Positions 14,833-23,564 of a DNA stretch of 34,395 nt are shown here, in pieces. Numbering within the stretch: position 1 is the first letter of the stretch; every line of letters starts with the position of its first letter. The position numbers and the translations under genes are program-made. This DNA comes from Dehalococcoidia bacterium UBA1152. Its GTDB lineage: Bacteria; Chloroflexota; Dehalococcoidia; Lucifugimonadales; UBA2962. Under the pieces are notes generated by a model. That model was not told the origin of the DNA, ran no database searches, and worked only from the letters and a program-made list of their open reading frames with translations. The stretch is from contig DBZU01000009.1 of NCBI GenBank assembly GCA_002311285.1, forward strand, positions 1-34,395, written 5' to 3'.

Positions 14833-15729
14833 ATGAAAATAAACCTGAAATCTAAATTTGTTAAACCTTACGGTTTAGGTTTAGTTTCAATTGCGTATAT
14901 TTCTCTAGTTATCCTTATCTCTTGTACTGGCCCACTCGGCCCCATAGGTGACACGGGACCCACGGGCCCTACCGGGCCAAAAGGCGCAACAGGAGATCCA
15001 GGCCCAACGGGACCTCCAGGAAGTAGAGGTTTAACCGGACTGTCAGGCCCACCAGGAGAACAAGGTAAATCTGGTAATGGTGTTTCTCAACCTCAAGCCA
15101 ACATTATGATAGAAACTCCAATCATACCTAATGCAACCACCTTAGTTGATACTTTTAATGTGTGGGGTTCTGGTTTCAATTCAAATGAGAACGTAATTAT
15201 TTCACTTAAAATCGACGATTCATTACAATTTGTTTTGTTCGATACCGTAACTACCTTAGGTGGTGCATTTAAAGTTCGTATCGAAAAGATTGATGCTGAT
15301 TCAAGAGTCTTATCTAGAATCAAACTCGGCGAAATTTATAGCCTTATAGCAGAAGGGTCAGACGGAAGTTTGGCGAGCGCTCCATTATCCATTGAATCAA
15401 ATATTCAGCCGTTAGTTGATACGCCAGTCGAGATCCCAGAAGAAAAGGATTTAACTCCTACCGAAAATTTCAGGGCGTCATTAGTTGCCACGGTAGCAGT
15501 AAAAGGTACACGGAATAGTTTTTGGGGCTCAGGGTTCGAGCCTGGTGAAAGTGTAACCTTAGGAATCATCGGAGGGCCTGAAATATTGGTAGCACGTGAT
15601 GCTGATTCATCGGGTACAGTAATCTTAGAGCCAATTATTGATTTATCTGCTGGGATTTATACAGCATTTGCTTCAGGCAGTGAAGGATCCATAGCTACGT
15701 GGCCGCTCGTTGTGGTCGAAGGTAAGTAA
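14833..15729 (+). CDS. Collagen-like surface lipoprotein, long form with two 'GSGF' domains
   Basis: A 298-residue paralogue of the preceding lipoprotein. A signal peptide ends in the lipobox LISC (Cys 31), followed by about 17 Gly-X-Y triplets (33-82) that are richer in Pro/Thr (for example GPTGPTGPKG) than the first gene. Two copies of the same C-terminal domain follow, at about 95-195 and 212-297. Both carry WGSGF, a hydrophobic strand with N/GESV or NENV, a Gly-rich turn, and end in the pattern Y-x6-GSDGS/GSEGS-xA-x2-PL. A GAGGTG ribosome-binding site precedes the ATG at 14833. It converges on the CorC-type gene with only 8 bases between stops. Likely a surface-displayed trimer; partners are unknown. 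Confidence 0.85.
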   Translation: MKINLKSKFVKPYGLGLVSIAYISLVILISCTGPLGPIGDTGPTGPTGPKGATGDPGPTGPPGSRGLTGLSGPPGEQGKSGNGVSQPQANIMIETPIIPNATTLVDTFNVWGSGFNSNENVIISLKIDDSLQFVLFDTVTTLGGAFKVRIEKIDADSRVLSRIKLGEIYSLIAEGSDGSLASAPLSIESNIQPLVDTPVEIPEEKDLTPTENFRASLVATVAVKGTRNSFWGSGFEPGESVTLGIIGGPEILVARDADSSGTVILEPIIDLSAGIYTAFASGSEGSIATWPLVVVEGK

Positions 15730-15737
15730 ATTTATTT

Positions 15738-17006
15738 TTAAATAGAAATTCTGTTTACCCTAAGTCGTTTCAGTCTACGACCGGAAGTAGATATCACTTG
15801 AATACTAATGCCATCATATTCAACGACGTCTCCTTTGTTTGGCAGGCGACCTAAAAGATGCAGAACAAATCCTCCTAAAGTATCAAAACCTTCACCTTCG
15901 ACAACAATTCCTGTCAATTCTTCCAATTGATCCACACTTACCCGAGCATCTATTAATAAATCTAGACGGTCACCTTTATCGGTATATTCAGATATGTTGA
16001 CTATTTCTGGTTCCTCGATATCAAACTCGTCTTCTATCTCACCAACAATCTCTTCTAAAAGATCCTCAATAGTCACAACTCCAGATACTCCTCCATATTC
16101 GTCTACTACAACTGCTAACTGAACTCTTTTCTCTTGAAACTCACGGAGTACTCCTTCCAATGTCTTAGACTCAGGTATTAATAACGGCGAACGCAAAAGG
16201 CTATCTAAATTAATATTAGCCGTCTCTCCAGCTTTCAAAGCTCCAATTAGATCCATTGAATACGCAAAACCTGAAACCTGGTCAAGCTCACCTTTATAAA
16301 CAGGTATTTTACTATGACCGGATTCAACCATAATGTCTGCAAGTTCCACAATGGGAGTGTTTATATCTACCGCGGTGATGTCTACTCTAGGAACCATAAT
16401 TTCTCTTACAACAGTTTTATCTTGTCTAACTACTCCCCGGATCATTTTTACTTCTCGTTCATCTAACGTCTCACCCTCTGACTGGAAATATGAATCGATT
16501 TCAGATGATGAGATATTGTCTAAATTTTGAGATTTTGATAAGAACCTTAGTGTTTTTATTAAATTATGTGCCAAATTATTAAGTAATTCAGATAAAACAG
16601 AACTCCATTTAAGCGGATTCAATATTACGTGTTCCAGATTATTGATATAGCCTGCTAGAAATGGAGTGACATTCATAGCAAGATTTCTAAGTAAAATTAT
16701 AAAAATGAAATTGAGAGTTGAAGCAGTTAGTAACCAGTACCAAGCAGTATCAGTGTTAGTCAACACGATCCAACAAATTGTCACATAAGAACAACCAATT
16801 GACCCAAAAGTAAGTAGACTTAACCCGTCTAAAGAACGTCTGATTTCTTGATCAGGAATTCTGCCTTGAATAGATGAATTAGCAACTTGATTTCCGCCAG
16901 AGACTAAATGGTTTTTTCTATTGGCTATAATGCCAAAGTGAATAACCTTAAAGATAAAATAACTGACAAAGGCTGCAACAAGTAAGATACTATACAAGAT
17001 ATCCAC
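15738..17006 (-). CDS. CorC/HlyC-family membrane protein with CBS pair
   Basis: A 422-residue protein with the CNNM/UPF0053 layout. Membrane helices lie at about 3-22, 66-85 and 90-110. They are followed by a CBS pair starting near VREIMVPRVDITAVD (about 205) and continuing through VVDEYGGVSGVVTIEDLLEEI, then a C-terminal CorC_HlyC domain (about 335-420). Family members act in magnesium/cobalt efflux or ion homeostasis; CBS domains bind adenine nucleotides. The transmembrane part is more divergent than usual, so ion specificity is uncertain. The start is GTG 17006, which gives a sensible first membrane helix although the ribosome-binding site is weak. It lies 76 bases after glmU on the same strand and probably shares its transcript. 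Confidence 0.86.
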   Translation of the reverse strand: MDILYSILLVAAFVSYFIFKVIHFGIIANRKNHLVSGGNQVANSSIQGRIPDQEIRRSLDGLSLLTFGSIGCSYVTICWIVLTNTDTAWYWLLTASTLNFIFIILLRNLAMNVTPFLAGYINNLEHVILNPLKWSSVLSELLNNLAHNLIKTLRFLSKSQNLDNISSSEIDSYFQSEGETLDEREVKMIRGVVRQDKTVVREIMVPRVDITAVDINTPIVELADIMVESGHSKIPVYKGELDQVSGFAYSMDLIGALKAGETANINLDSLLRSPLLIPESKTLEGVLREFQEKRVQLAVVVDEYGGVSGVVTIEDLLEEIVGEIEDEFDIEEPEIVNISEYTDKGDRLDLLIDARVSVDQLEELTGIVVEGEGFDTLGGFVLHLLGRLPNKGDVVEYDGISIQVISTSGRRLKRLRVNRISI

Positions 17007-17082
17007 AAGCTCTATTTATTTTTATCCAACACTCTCGCATAAAAATACGGAGCATCACGTTAATATATGACACTGTTGTGTC

Positions 17083-18429
17083 TTATTCCTCCCTAACTTC
17101 CTTCTTAATACGAGCAGGAATTCCGATAACGGTTGCACCAGGCGGAACGTCCTTAGTAACGACGCTACCTGCTCCAGTTTGGGCTCCAATTCCTATATTT
17201 ACAGGCGCTACGATCATCGTATTTGATCCGATTAAGGCTCCATCACCGATCTTAGTATGGCTTTTAACTTTTCCATCATAATTACATGTAATAGTACCAG
17301 CCCCTATATTCACATCTTTACCAATCTCTGCGTCTCCTATGTAACTAAGATGTAATATCCTGGAACTTTTGCCTACTTGGCTATTTTTTATTTCAGTAAA
17401 ATTACCAACCCGGACCTGGTCATCAAGAACGCTTTGAGACCGAATATTGCTAAAAGGCCCTATAGACACCCCATTTTTTACTTTCGAATCATAAACATAT
17501 GAAGATTCAATTACACAATCATTTCCTACGATACTATTATTAATTACTGTATTAGGACCTAATATGCATCCAGAACCAATTATAGTTTTCCCTGACACAT
17601 GGGTGTTAGGTTTTATAACGGTATCTTTAGATATAGATACCCCAGAATCAATGTAAACCGTTTTAGGGTCAATCATTCTTATACCTTGTAGCATAAAAGT
17701 GCGGTTTATCCTTTCACGTATATAATTCTCTGCTAATGATAAATGTTCTTGATCGTTAATTCCAAGAACTGCGACCTGGTCTATTGCAACTACATCAGAA
17801 ACAGTGTGTTTCTTTAAGCAAGCATTTCTAAATAACGAAGTTATATAAACCTCGCCTGATTTTGAAATTGTTAATTCACTTAATGAATCCCATAACCAGG
17901 CTGTGTCAAACATGTATATACCGGCATTGATCTCAGTAATATTGAGTTGTTCTTTAGACGCTTCGCTATGTTCAACAATATCTTCTATATTCCCTTTAGA
18001 ATCTCTTATGATTCTACCAAATCCCTCTGGACTTCCCACTTGAGCAGTTACCACCGTTGCCACGGCGTGGGTATCATGATGCGTGTAACGCAACGAATTT
18101 AGTAAATCTTTAGATAATAACGGAACGTCTGCTGAAATAACTATTAGATCTTTGTGGCCCTTCAGTAACTTTTTGGCACTCATAAGAGCGTCCCCTGTAC
18201 CCAAAGGCCTCTCCTGTACGCTGTACGCTACAGAATCTCCGACAACTTTTTTTATTTCGAGATTGTCCTTAGGAACCACAAGTATTGTCTGAGAACACTT
18301 TGTTGTTTTAGCAACATCTATAACATAAGAAATCATAGGGGTTCCGCATAAAGTATGAAGAACTTTGGGCACTCTCGATTGCATTCTAGTACCCTTGCCT
18401 GCCGCTAATACTACTACCGCTTCAGTCAT
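17083..18429 (-). CDS. glmU: Bifunctional GlmU (glucosamine-1-phosphate acetyltransferase / UDP-GlcNAc pyrophosphorylase)
   Basis: Makes UDP-N-acetylglucosamine, the precursor of peptidoglycan and surface glycans, in the cytoplasm. The N-terminal uridylyltransferase domain starts with VVVLAAGKGTRMQSRVPKVL (LAAGKGTRM at 8-16). It continues with QERPLGTGDAL, ISADVPLL, and EINAGIYMFDT. From about residue 255 the C-terminal half is a left-handed beta helix with hexapeptide repeats, including the acetyltransferase region GAGTITCNYDGKVKS. At 448 residues it is the full bifunctional length (E. coli 456). The ATG at 18429 begins a good N-terminus. A presence of glmU with intact acetyltransferase motifs argues for GlcNAc-based cell-wall or glycan synthesis. 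The call is certain. Confidence 0.97.
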   Translation of the reverse strand: MTEAVVVLAAGKGTRMQSRVPKVLHTLCGTPMISYVIDVAKTTKCSQTILVVPKDNLEIKKVVGDSVAYSVQERPLGTGDALMSAKKLLKGHKDLIVISADVPLLSKDLLNSLRYTHHDTHAVATVVTAQVGSPEGFGRIIRDSKGNIEDIVEHSEASKEQLNITEINAGIYMFDTAWLWDSLSELTISKSGEVYITSLFRNACLKKHTVSDVVAIDQVAVLGINDQEHLSLAENYIRERINRTFMLQGIRMIDPKTVYIDSGVSISKDTVIKPNTHVSGKTIIGSGCILGPNTVINNSIVGNDCVIESSYVYDSKVKNGVSIGPFSNIRSQSVLDDQVRVGNFTEIKNSQVGKSSRILHLSYIGDAEIGKDVNIGAGTITCNYDGKVKSHTKIGDGALIGSNTMIVAPVNIGIGAQTGAGSVVTKDVPPGATVIGIPARIKKEVREE

Positions 18430-18637
18430 AATAATCCAGAACCTAGTATATGCGAATTACAAAAGATAACTGCGCGAAGAGTTTCAGCGAATATTACGCT
18501 TAACTTCACTTTTTGGGCGAACTTACTCTGCTTACCCTGATGCATCGATAGAATGCTAGCAACGGGTTCGACGACATGTCAAGATCGACATTAACAAAAT
18601 GCTGGACAAGGTTGTTTAAAGACTTCCATTCTTTGCT

Positions 18638-18643
18638 TATAAT
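18638..18643 (+). promoter_or_regulatory. -10 box in the glmU / dehydrogenase divergent gap
   Basis: The 256-base region 18430-18685 lies between divergent genes and contains no reading frame that I support. TATAAT (18638-18643) stands 42 bases before the dehydrogenase ATG; TTTAAA at 18615-18620 is a poor -35 box at 17-base spacing. An imperfect hairpin with GAAG/CTTC and AGCG/CGCT arms lies around 18475-18515, in what would be the glmU leader. Confidence 0.4.
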
Positions 18644-18685
18644 TCACAAGAGTGCTAAAACTTCACACTAAGCTATTAGGGAAAA

Positions 18686-19741
18686 ATGTCTAAGTACAAA
18701 ATATTCACGCAAAAACCTTCTAAAGTTACATTCGATATGGCCGATGGAGTGTTTGAATTAGAAATGGAAGCGTTAAGCTCTATAGGAGCACAAATCATAG
18801 AAGTTGATGCCAAATCAGAGGATGATTTCATAGAAGCAGCGCGCCAGGCAGATGCTCTGATTGCCCGAGGACGCATCATTACAAGAAAAATAATAGAAAA
18901 TTTGGAGGACTGTAAAGTAATATCATTGGGAAGCGTTGGTGCTGATGCAGTAGACGTCCATGCAGCCACCGATCACAACATACCAGTCACTAATGTGCCT
19001 GATACTTTTATAGAAGAAGTTGCAGACCATGCGATGATGCTTATATTAGCTACATATCGCCGTCTGGTTGTGCTGGACCGTATGTCGCGCGATGGAAGGT
19101 GGGGAGAAGGCAGGCCTAAACTTTCAACCATACCAAGGCTTTACGGCAGAACTTTAGGATTTATTGCTTTTGGGCATGTTGCAAGACTAACAGCAAGGCG
19201 AGCAGCTCCGTTCGGTGTAACAATGATCGCATATGATCCTTACATCGAAGAATTACAAATGTCTGAATATGGTGTTGAACCTGTCAGCCTGACGGAACTA
19301 CTTCAACGATCAGATATTGTTTCTATGCATGCTCCGTCTACTGCTGAAGCCCATCACATGCTAACTACAGAACACTTTAAGATGATGAAAAATGAAGCTT
19401 TACTCATTAATACAGGACGTGGGCCGACAATAGATGAATCTGCACTAGTTAAAGCATTAGATAATGGCTCGATTGCAGGAGCCGGCCTAGATGTCTTGGA
19501 AACAGAACCGCCTAAGCCTGACAATCCACTACTTAAGATGGATAATGTAATCCTTACTCCACATGTTGCTTCGGCTTCTCGTAGAATGGGCCCTGAAACA
19601 CGTCGCAGGGTTGGACAAGAATTAGCCTTAGTTTTATCGGGCAAATGGCCAAGAGCCTGCGTCAATCCACACGTACTTCCCAATACACAGCTTAAACGAT
19701 GGCAACCATTTTCAATGGAAAGAGGACCTGGGTCTGATTAG
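18686..19741 (+). CDS. NAD-dependent D-2-hydroxyacid dehydrogenase (CtBP/SerA-like)
   Basis: A cytoplasmic oxidoreductase of 351 residues in the D-isomer 2-hydroxyacid dehydrogenase family. The catalytic triad is in place: Arg 245 in NTGRGPTID, Glu 274 in LETEPP, and His 293 in TPHVAS. The nucleotide-binding turn is unusual: where GxGxxG is expected the sequence reads AFGHVA (161-166), with both outer glycines replaced by Ala. The substrate cannot be given; relatives act on 3-phosphoglycerate, glyoxylate or other 2-ketoacids. The ATG at 18686 follows AGGGAAAA. It lies 39 bases before the CoA-transferase gene on the same strand, which hints at a shared route for an organic acid. Confidence 0.88.
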   Translation: MSKYKIFTQKPSKVTFDMADGVFELEMEALSSIGAQIIEVDAKSEDDFIEAARQADALIARGRIITRKIIENLEDCKVISLGSVGADAVDVHAATDHNIPVTNVPDTFIEEVADHAMMLILATYRRLVVLDRMSRDGRWGEGRPKLSTIPRLYGRTLGFIAFGHVARLTARRAAPFGVTMIAYDPYIEELQMSEYGVEPVSLTELLQRSDIVSMHAPSTAEAHHMLTTEHFKMMKNEALLINTGRGPTIDESALVKALDNGSIAGAGLDVLETEPPKPDNPLLKMDNVILTPHVASASRRMGPETRRRVGQELALVLSGKWPRACVNPHVLPNTQLKRWQPFSMERGPGSD

Positions 19742-19780
19742 TTTGTAAATCCCCTGTAGTTTAATAGGAGTAATAATGCT

Positions 19781-20971
19781 ATGAATCCACTAGAAGGAGT
19801 CAGAATACTTGATCTAACACAGGTTCAATCTGGGCCATCTTGCACACAATTACTAGCCTGGCTAGGAGCAGAAGTTATAAAAATAGAAGAGCCTGGCGTA
19901 GGGGATAGAACACGTTGGGAAATGGCTAATAAAGATAAAATCGATAGTTTCTATTTTTTGGTATTGAATTCCAATAAAAACAGCCTGACTCTTAATTTAA
20001 AAAGTTCTGATGGTATTTCTATATTAGGAAAATTATTAGAAATATCAGATGTGATAGTTGAAAACTACGCTCCTGGTCGTATGGACTCATTTGGGATAGG
20101 CAAAGAGTATATTTCCACAAAATACCCTCACGTGGTTTATGCGTCTATAAAAGGCTTTGGTAATGATGGCCCAAATTCAGGATTAAAAAGCTATGAAAGC
20201 GTGGCTCAGGCTGCGGGTGGTGCAATGAGCACTAACGGGTTTAGCGATGGCCCTCCGTTGTTTACATCAACAGGGATCGGTGATTCCGGTTCTGGGTTAC
20301 ATTGTGCTATCGGAATATTAGCTGCATTGAGAGAGCGTGATCTTACCGGTACAGCGCCTACTGTCGATATATCCATGCAAGACGCTGTACTAAATTTGCT
20401 TAGAATAAGGTTTGTAGAGACATTGTCGGACGGCAAACCTGTAAAAAGAACCGGAAACAGCGTATGGGGAAGTCCAAAACAGGTATTCCCTTGTAAGCCT
20501 AACGGTCCAAATGATTACGTTACAATGATTATCACTGGAGACGCATGGGAAAGCTTATTAGCTTTATCTGGAAACGCTGATCTGATAGGAGACACGCGAT
20601 ACTCTACCGAGAAAGCTCGTAACGAAAACGCTGATAATGTTTTCGATATTATTTCTCATTGGACCAATAAGCATACAAAGTATGAGATTATGGATACTTT
20701 AAGTGATCTAGGGATACCATGTAGCGCAATTAAAGATACCGCGGAACTGTTAAATGATGAGCATTTAAGTAAACGCCAAATGGTCGTGAACTTAAATGAC
20801 TCCCACAGAGGAAAGTACAAGGTTATTGGCTGCCCAATTAAGGTAGGAAATTCAAAAATAGACATAACCGCACCACCTCTGTTAGGTGAAAACACAGAAC
20901 AGATTTTAGGAGAATTACTTGGTATGGAATCAGACAAGATCAAATCTCTTAAAAAGAATGGTGTCATATAG
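19781..20971 (+). CDS. Class III (CaiB/BaiF) CoA-transferase
   Basis: Moves CoA between carboxylic acids through an enzyme-bound anhydride. The 396-residue protein starts with the family's GVRILDLTQVQSGPSCTQLL and LGAEVIKIEEPGVGDRTR, carries YASIKGFGNDGPNSG, and has the catalytic Asp 168 in GIGDSGSGLHCAIGILAAL. The C-terminal lid with LNDEHLSKRQM is also typical. Relatives include formyl-CoA and carnitine CoA-transferases and alpha-methylacyl-CoA racemase; the exact substrate is not readable. Position directly after a hydroxyacid dehydrogenase suggests conversion of a 2-hydroxy or 2-keto acid via its CoA ester. The gene is followed by 250 bases with no other gene. Confidence 0.92.
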   Translation: MNPLEGVRILDLTQVQSGPSCTQLLAWLGAEVIKIEEPGVGDRTRWEMANKDKIDSFYFLVLNSNKNSLTLNLKSSDGISILGKLLEISDVIVENYAPGRMDSFGIGKEYISTKYPHVVYASIKGFGNDGPNSGLKSYESVAQAAGGAMSTNGFSDGPPLFTSTGIGDSGSGLHCAIGILAALRERDLTGTAPTVDISMQDAVLNLLRIRFVETLSDGKPVKRTGNSVWGSPKQVFPCKPNGPNDYVTMIITGDAWESLLALSGNADLIGDTRYSTEKARNENADNVFDIISHWTNKHTKYEIMDTLSDLGIPCSAIKDTAELLNDEHLSKRQMVVNLNDSHRGKYKVIGCPIKVGNSKIDITAPPLLGENTEQILGELLGMESDKIKSLKKNGVI

Positions 20972-21221
20972 AAACACAGTACAATGCAGGTCAACATAAA
21001 TTTGACTTCAACTTGTTAGTCTGATCAGAGTGATGCTAAGATGCTTGAGGGGATGTTGCTGTAGCTTCGGTAATGAAATCGAATAGCGAGTACCCTTAAA
21101 ACAAATTGTTTGTATACAATCAATAATAAATTTTAGATAAGAATTAATAGAACCGATTGCAGTCGTTCTCCTGCCTCAATTTAATTTAATAGGTTAACGA
21201 CTGTATGGAATTGGGAGAAAT
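20972..21221. other. Intergenic leader of the inositol-lipid cluster
   Basis: This 250-base gap has no convincing gene. A 10-base perfect palindrome TTGTATACAA (21110-21119) lies in an AT-rich stretch and could be an operator or part of a promoter (TTGTAT as a -35-like box). GGGAG (21213-21217) is the ribosome-binding site of the ino1 start. No terminator for the CoA-transferase gene is obvious. Confidence 0.35.
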
Positions 21222-22301
21222 ATGGGAAATATCAATGTGGCAATAATTGGAGTCGGAAACTGTGCATCATCGCTTATACAAGGGATTGGCAAGTATTCAG
21301 ACTCTGATTCTAATTCAGACATTGTCGGACTTATGCATCCTGTGCTAGGCGAATATGGTATCGGAGATATTAAAGTCGTAGCCGCTTTTGACGTAGATAA
21401 AAATAAAGTTGGGCTGGATGTATCAGAAGCGATTTTTGCTGAACCTAACAATACCATCAAATTTGCGGATGTTCCAAATCTAGGCGTAAAAGTTCAGCGG
21501 GGCATGGTTCATGACGGAATTGGTAAATATCTGACTGATGTAGTTCAAAAATCCAAAGATCGTACTGATGAAGTGTCAAAAATACTTAGCGAAAAAGAGG
21601 TTGACGTCGTAATCAACTATCTACCAGTGGGATCAGAAGAAGCCACAAAGTGGTATGTGGAACAGGTACTTCAAGCAAAATGTGCATTCATTAATTGTGT
21701 GCCAGTTTTCATTGCAAGTGGAGCAGACGATTACTGGCAACAACGGTTTAGAGAGGCGGGAGTACCTATAATCGGTGACGATATAAAGTCTCAAGTTGGT
21801 GCAACCATCGTACACCGAGTCTTAACTCGGTTAATGATGGACCGTGGAGTTAAATTAAATGATTCTTATCAGCTTAACTTTGGCGGTAACACTGACTTCT
21901 TAAATATGCTCGAAAGAGAAAGATTGGTTACAAAAAAGATATCAAAAACACAGTCTGTCACATCTCAGCTTGATTACAAGATGAAAAAAGAAGATATCCA
22001 CATTGGACCAAGCGATCATGTGCCATGGTTAAAAGATCGTAAATGGTGTTATATAAGAATGGAAGGATCAGGGTTCGGCGATGCACCGGTAAACATAGAA
22101 TTGAAACTTGAGGTTTGGGATAGCCCCAATTCTGCTGGCGTTGTTATTGATGCGATTCGTTGCGCTAAGATTGGGTTAGATCGAGGAGATTCAGGCCCAA
22201 TAGCAGGACCATCAGCGTACTTTATGAAATCACCTCCCAATCAATATACTGACTCTGAAGCGAGAACAATGGTTGAGGATTTCATATCAGGAACTGAATA
22301 A
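21222..22301 (+). CDS. ino1: Inositol-3-phosphate synthase (short, actinobacterial type)
   Basis: Converts glucose 6-phosphate to 1D-myo-inositol 3-phosphate with NAD, the entry step to inositol lipids. At 359 residues it is the short prokaryotic form seen in Mycobacterium and archaea, not the 500-residue eukaryotic one. Visible family segments are VAIIGVGNCASSLIQGI (5-21, NAD site), VVAAFDVDKNKVG, VINYLPVGSEEATKWY, ECVNC-like CAFINCVPVFIAS, GDDIKSQVGATIVHR (active site Lys), and NFGGNTDFLNM. The C-terminal GPIAGPSAYFMKSPP is also conserved. The ribosome-binding site GGGAG is well spaced. Two genes for an inositol-lipid route follow at 44 and 16 bases, so it is likely the first gene of that operon. 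Confidence 0.95.
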   Translation: MGNINVAIIGVGNCASSLIQGIGKYSDSDSNSDIVGLMHPVLGEYGIGDIKVVAAFDVDKNKVGLDVSEAIFAEPNNTIKFADVPNLGVKVQRGMVHDGIGKYLTDVVQKSKDRTDEVSKILSEKEVDVVINYLPVGSEEATKWYVEQVLQAKCAFINCVPVFIASGADDYWQQRFREAGVPIIGDDIKSQVGATIVHRVLTRLMMDRGVKLNDSYQLNFGGNTDFLNMLERERLVTKKISKTQSVTSQLDYKMKKEDIHIGPSDHVPWLKDRKWCYIRMEGSGFGDAPVNIELKLEVWDSPNSAGVVIDAIRCAKIGLDRGDSGPIAGPSAYFMKSPPNQYTDSEARTMVEDFISGTE

Positions 22302-22345
22302 TCATATTTAATTAGAGTTCTATTGTTAAAAGAAAGACAGTCGAA

Positions 22346-23548
22346 TTGAGTCGGCCTATATTATCTGCAAAAACGAAACAACCGATAAATATCGGTATCG
22401 TTTCAGCTTATGACCACTCCGCTCATGGAGGAGTACGAGACCATGTTCAGAATTTAGCCGAAGAATTAAGGTCTTGGGATTATAACGTAAAAGTAATCGC
22501 CCCTTGTTCGAAAAAAGAATCTATATCTGATCTAGACTTTATTCCGTTTGATAGGCCCATAATTGTTCCTAGTGGCGGAAGCTGGGCACGGGTATCGGTA
22601 TCCTTGTGGAACCGACGGCGTATCGAAACCATGCTTAAAAATGAACATTTTGATGTTTTACATTTTCATGAACCATTAGCCGGAACCCTACCTATAAACA
22701 TAATCGCGTTATCAAATTCAATTAATATAGGCACATTCCATACATATGGTGGTCACAAAGCATATCGCGTAGGTCTAAGCAGATTAGCTAACCCGTATTT
22801 CAAAAAACTGCACGGTAAAATCGCCGTGTCAGAACCAGCAAAACAGTTTATAAGTCAATATTACCCTGGAGAATATAATGTCATTCCAAACGGGGTCAAT
22901 ATTAGTTTCTATTCAAAAGCTAAACCTATTAACGGCTATCAAGACGACTATACCAACCTCCTTTGGGTAGGGCGCCTAGATAAACGTAAGGGACTTAGAT
23001 ATTTATTGGAGGCTTACGGAACTCTAAAATGGGATTATCCAAAATTAAGATTGATCGTTGTTGGCCCAGGCGAACCTGACGGTGATTGTTACAGAATTAT
23101 CAGCGAAAGGAATTTACAAGATATCGTTTTCGTAGGAAGCGTATCTGACGAGATTAAAGCTAGCTATTATAAAACCGCTGACATATATTGCAGCCCAGCA
23201 ACTGGCAATGAAAGTTTTGGTATTGTCCTTATTGAAGCTATGGCCGCAGGGACACCCATTGTAGCTACAAATATCGAAGGCTACTCCAGCGTCATTACTG
23301 ATGAGAGTAATGGATTATTAGTTCCTCCAAAAAACCCTGATGCCCTTGCAATAGCGATTGAAAGACTGCTAAAAGACACAAGCTTACAGCGTCGTTTGGC
23401 ATCCAAGGCTACAAAAGATGTAAAACAATACGATTGGAGTAAAGTTACGGACCAGGTGCTTAAAGTATATAAAAAACACCTGAACACAAATATCGTTGAT
23501 AATGATACAGTTGAAATCAAAAAACGCCCTATTGTTTGGTCAATCTAA
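22346..23548 (+). CDS. GT4 glycosyltransferase, PimA-like
   Basis: A 400-residue retaining GT-B glycosyltransferase. The N-terminal domain has VSAYDHSAHGGVRDHVQNLA (19-38; the GGV acceptor loop). The C-terminal domain holds WVGRLDKRKGL (Arg 210, Lys 215 for the donor phosphates), VVGPGEPDG, and the family E-x7-E motif from Glu 289 to Glu 297 in ESFGIVLIEAMAAGTP. These features match PimA, which transfers mannose from GDP-mannose to phosphatidylinositol. The neighbours ino1 and a CDP-alcohol phosphotransferase support a lipid acceptor, but other GT4 enzymes look alike. The start is TTG 22346 with a weak ribosome-binding site; no ATG alternative keeps the N-terminal strand. The enzyme would sit on the inner face of the membrane. 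Confidence 0.82.
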   Translation: MSRPILSAKTKQPINIGIVSAYDHSAHGGVRDHVQNLAEELRSWDYNVKVIAPCSKKESISDLDFIPFDRPIIVPSGGSWARVSVSLWNRRRIETMLKNEHFDVLHFHEPLAGTLPINIIALSNSINIGTFHTYGGHKAYRVGLSRLANPYFKKLHGKIAVSEPAKQFISQYYPGEYNVIPNGVNISFYSKAKPINGYQDDYTNLLWVGRLDKRKGLRYLLEAYGTLKWDYPKLRLIVVGPGEPDGDCYRIISERNLQDIVFVGSVSDEIKASYYKTADIYCSPATGNESFGIVLIEAMAAGTPIVATNIEGYSSVITDESNGLLVPPKNPDALAIAIERLLKDTSLQRRLASKATKDVKQYDWSKVTDQVLKVYKKHLNTNIVDNDTVEIKKRPIVWSI

Positions 23549-23564
23549 TTCGTCTAATTGTTAA

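Noticed and set aside
18563..18575. T-loop-like sequence CGGGTTCGACG in the glmU/dehydrogenase gap
   Set aside because: No acceptor, D or anticodon stems can be built around it, so it is not a tRNA.
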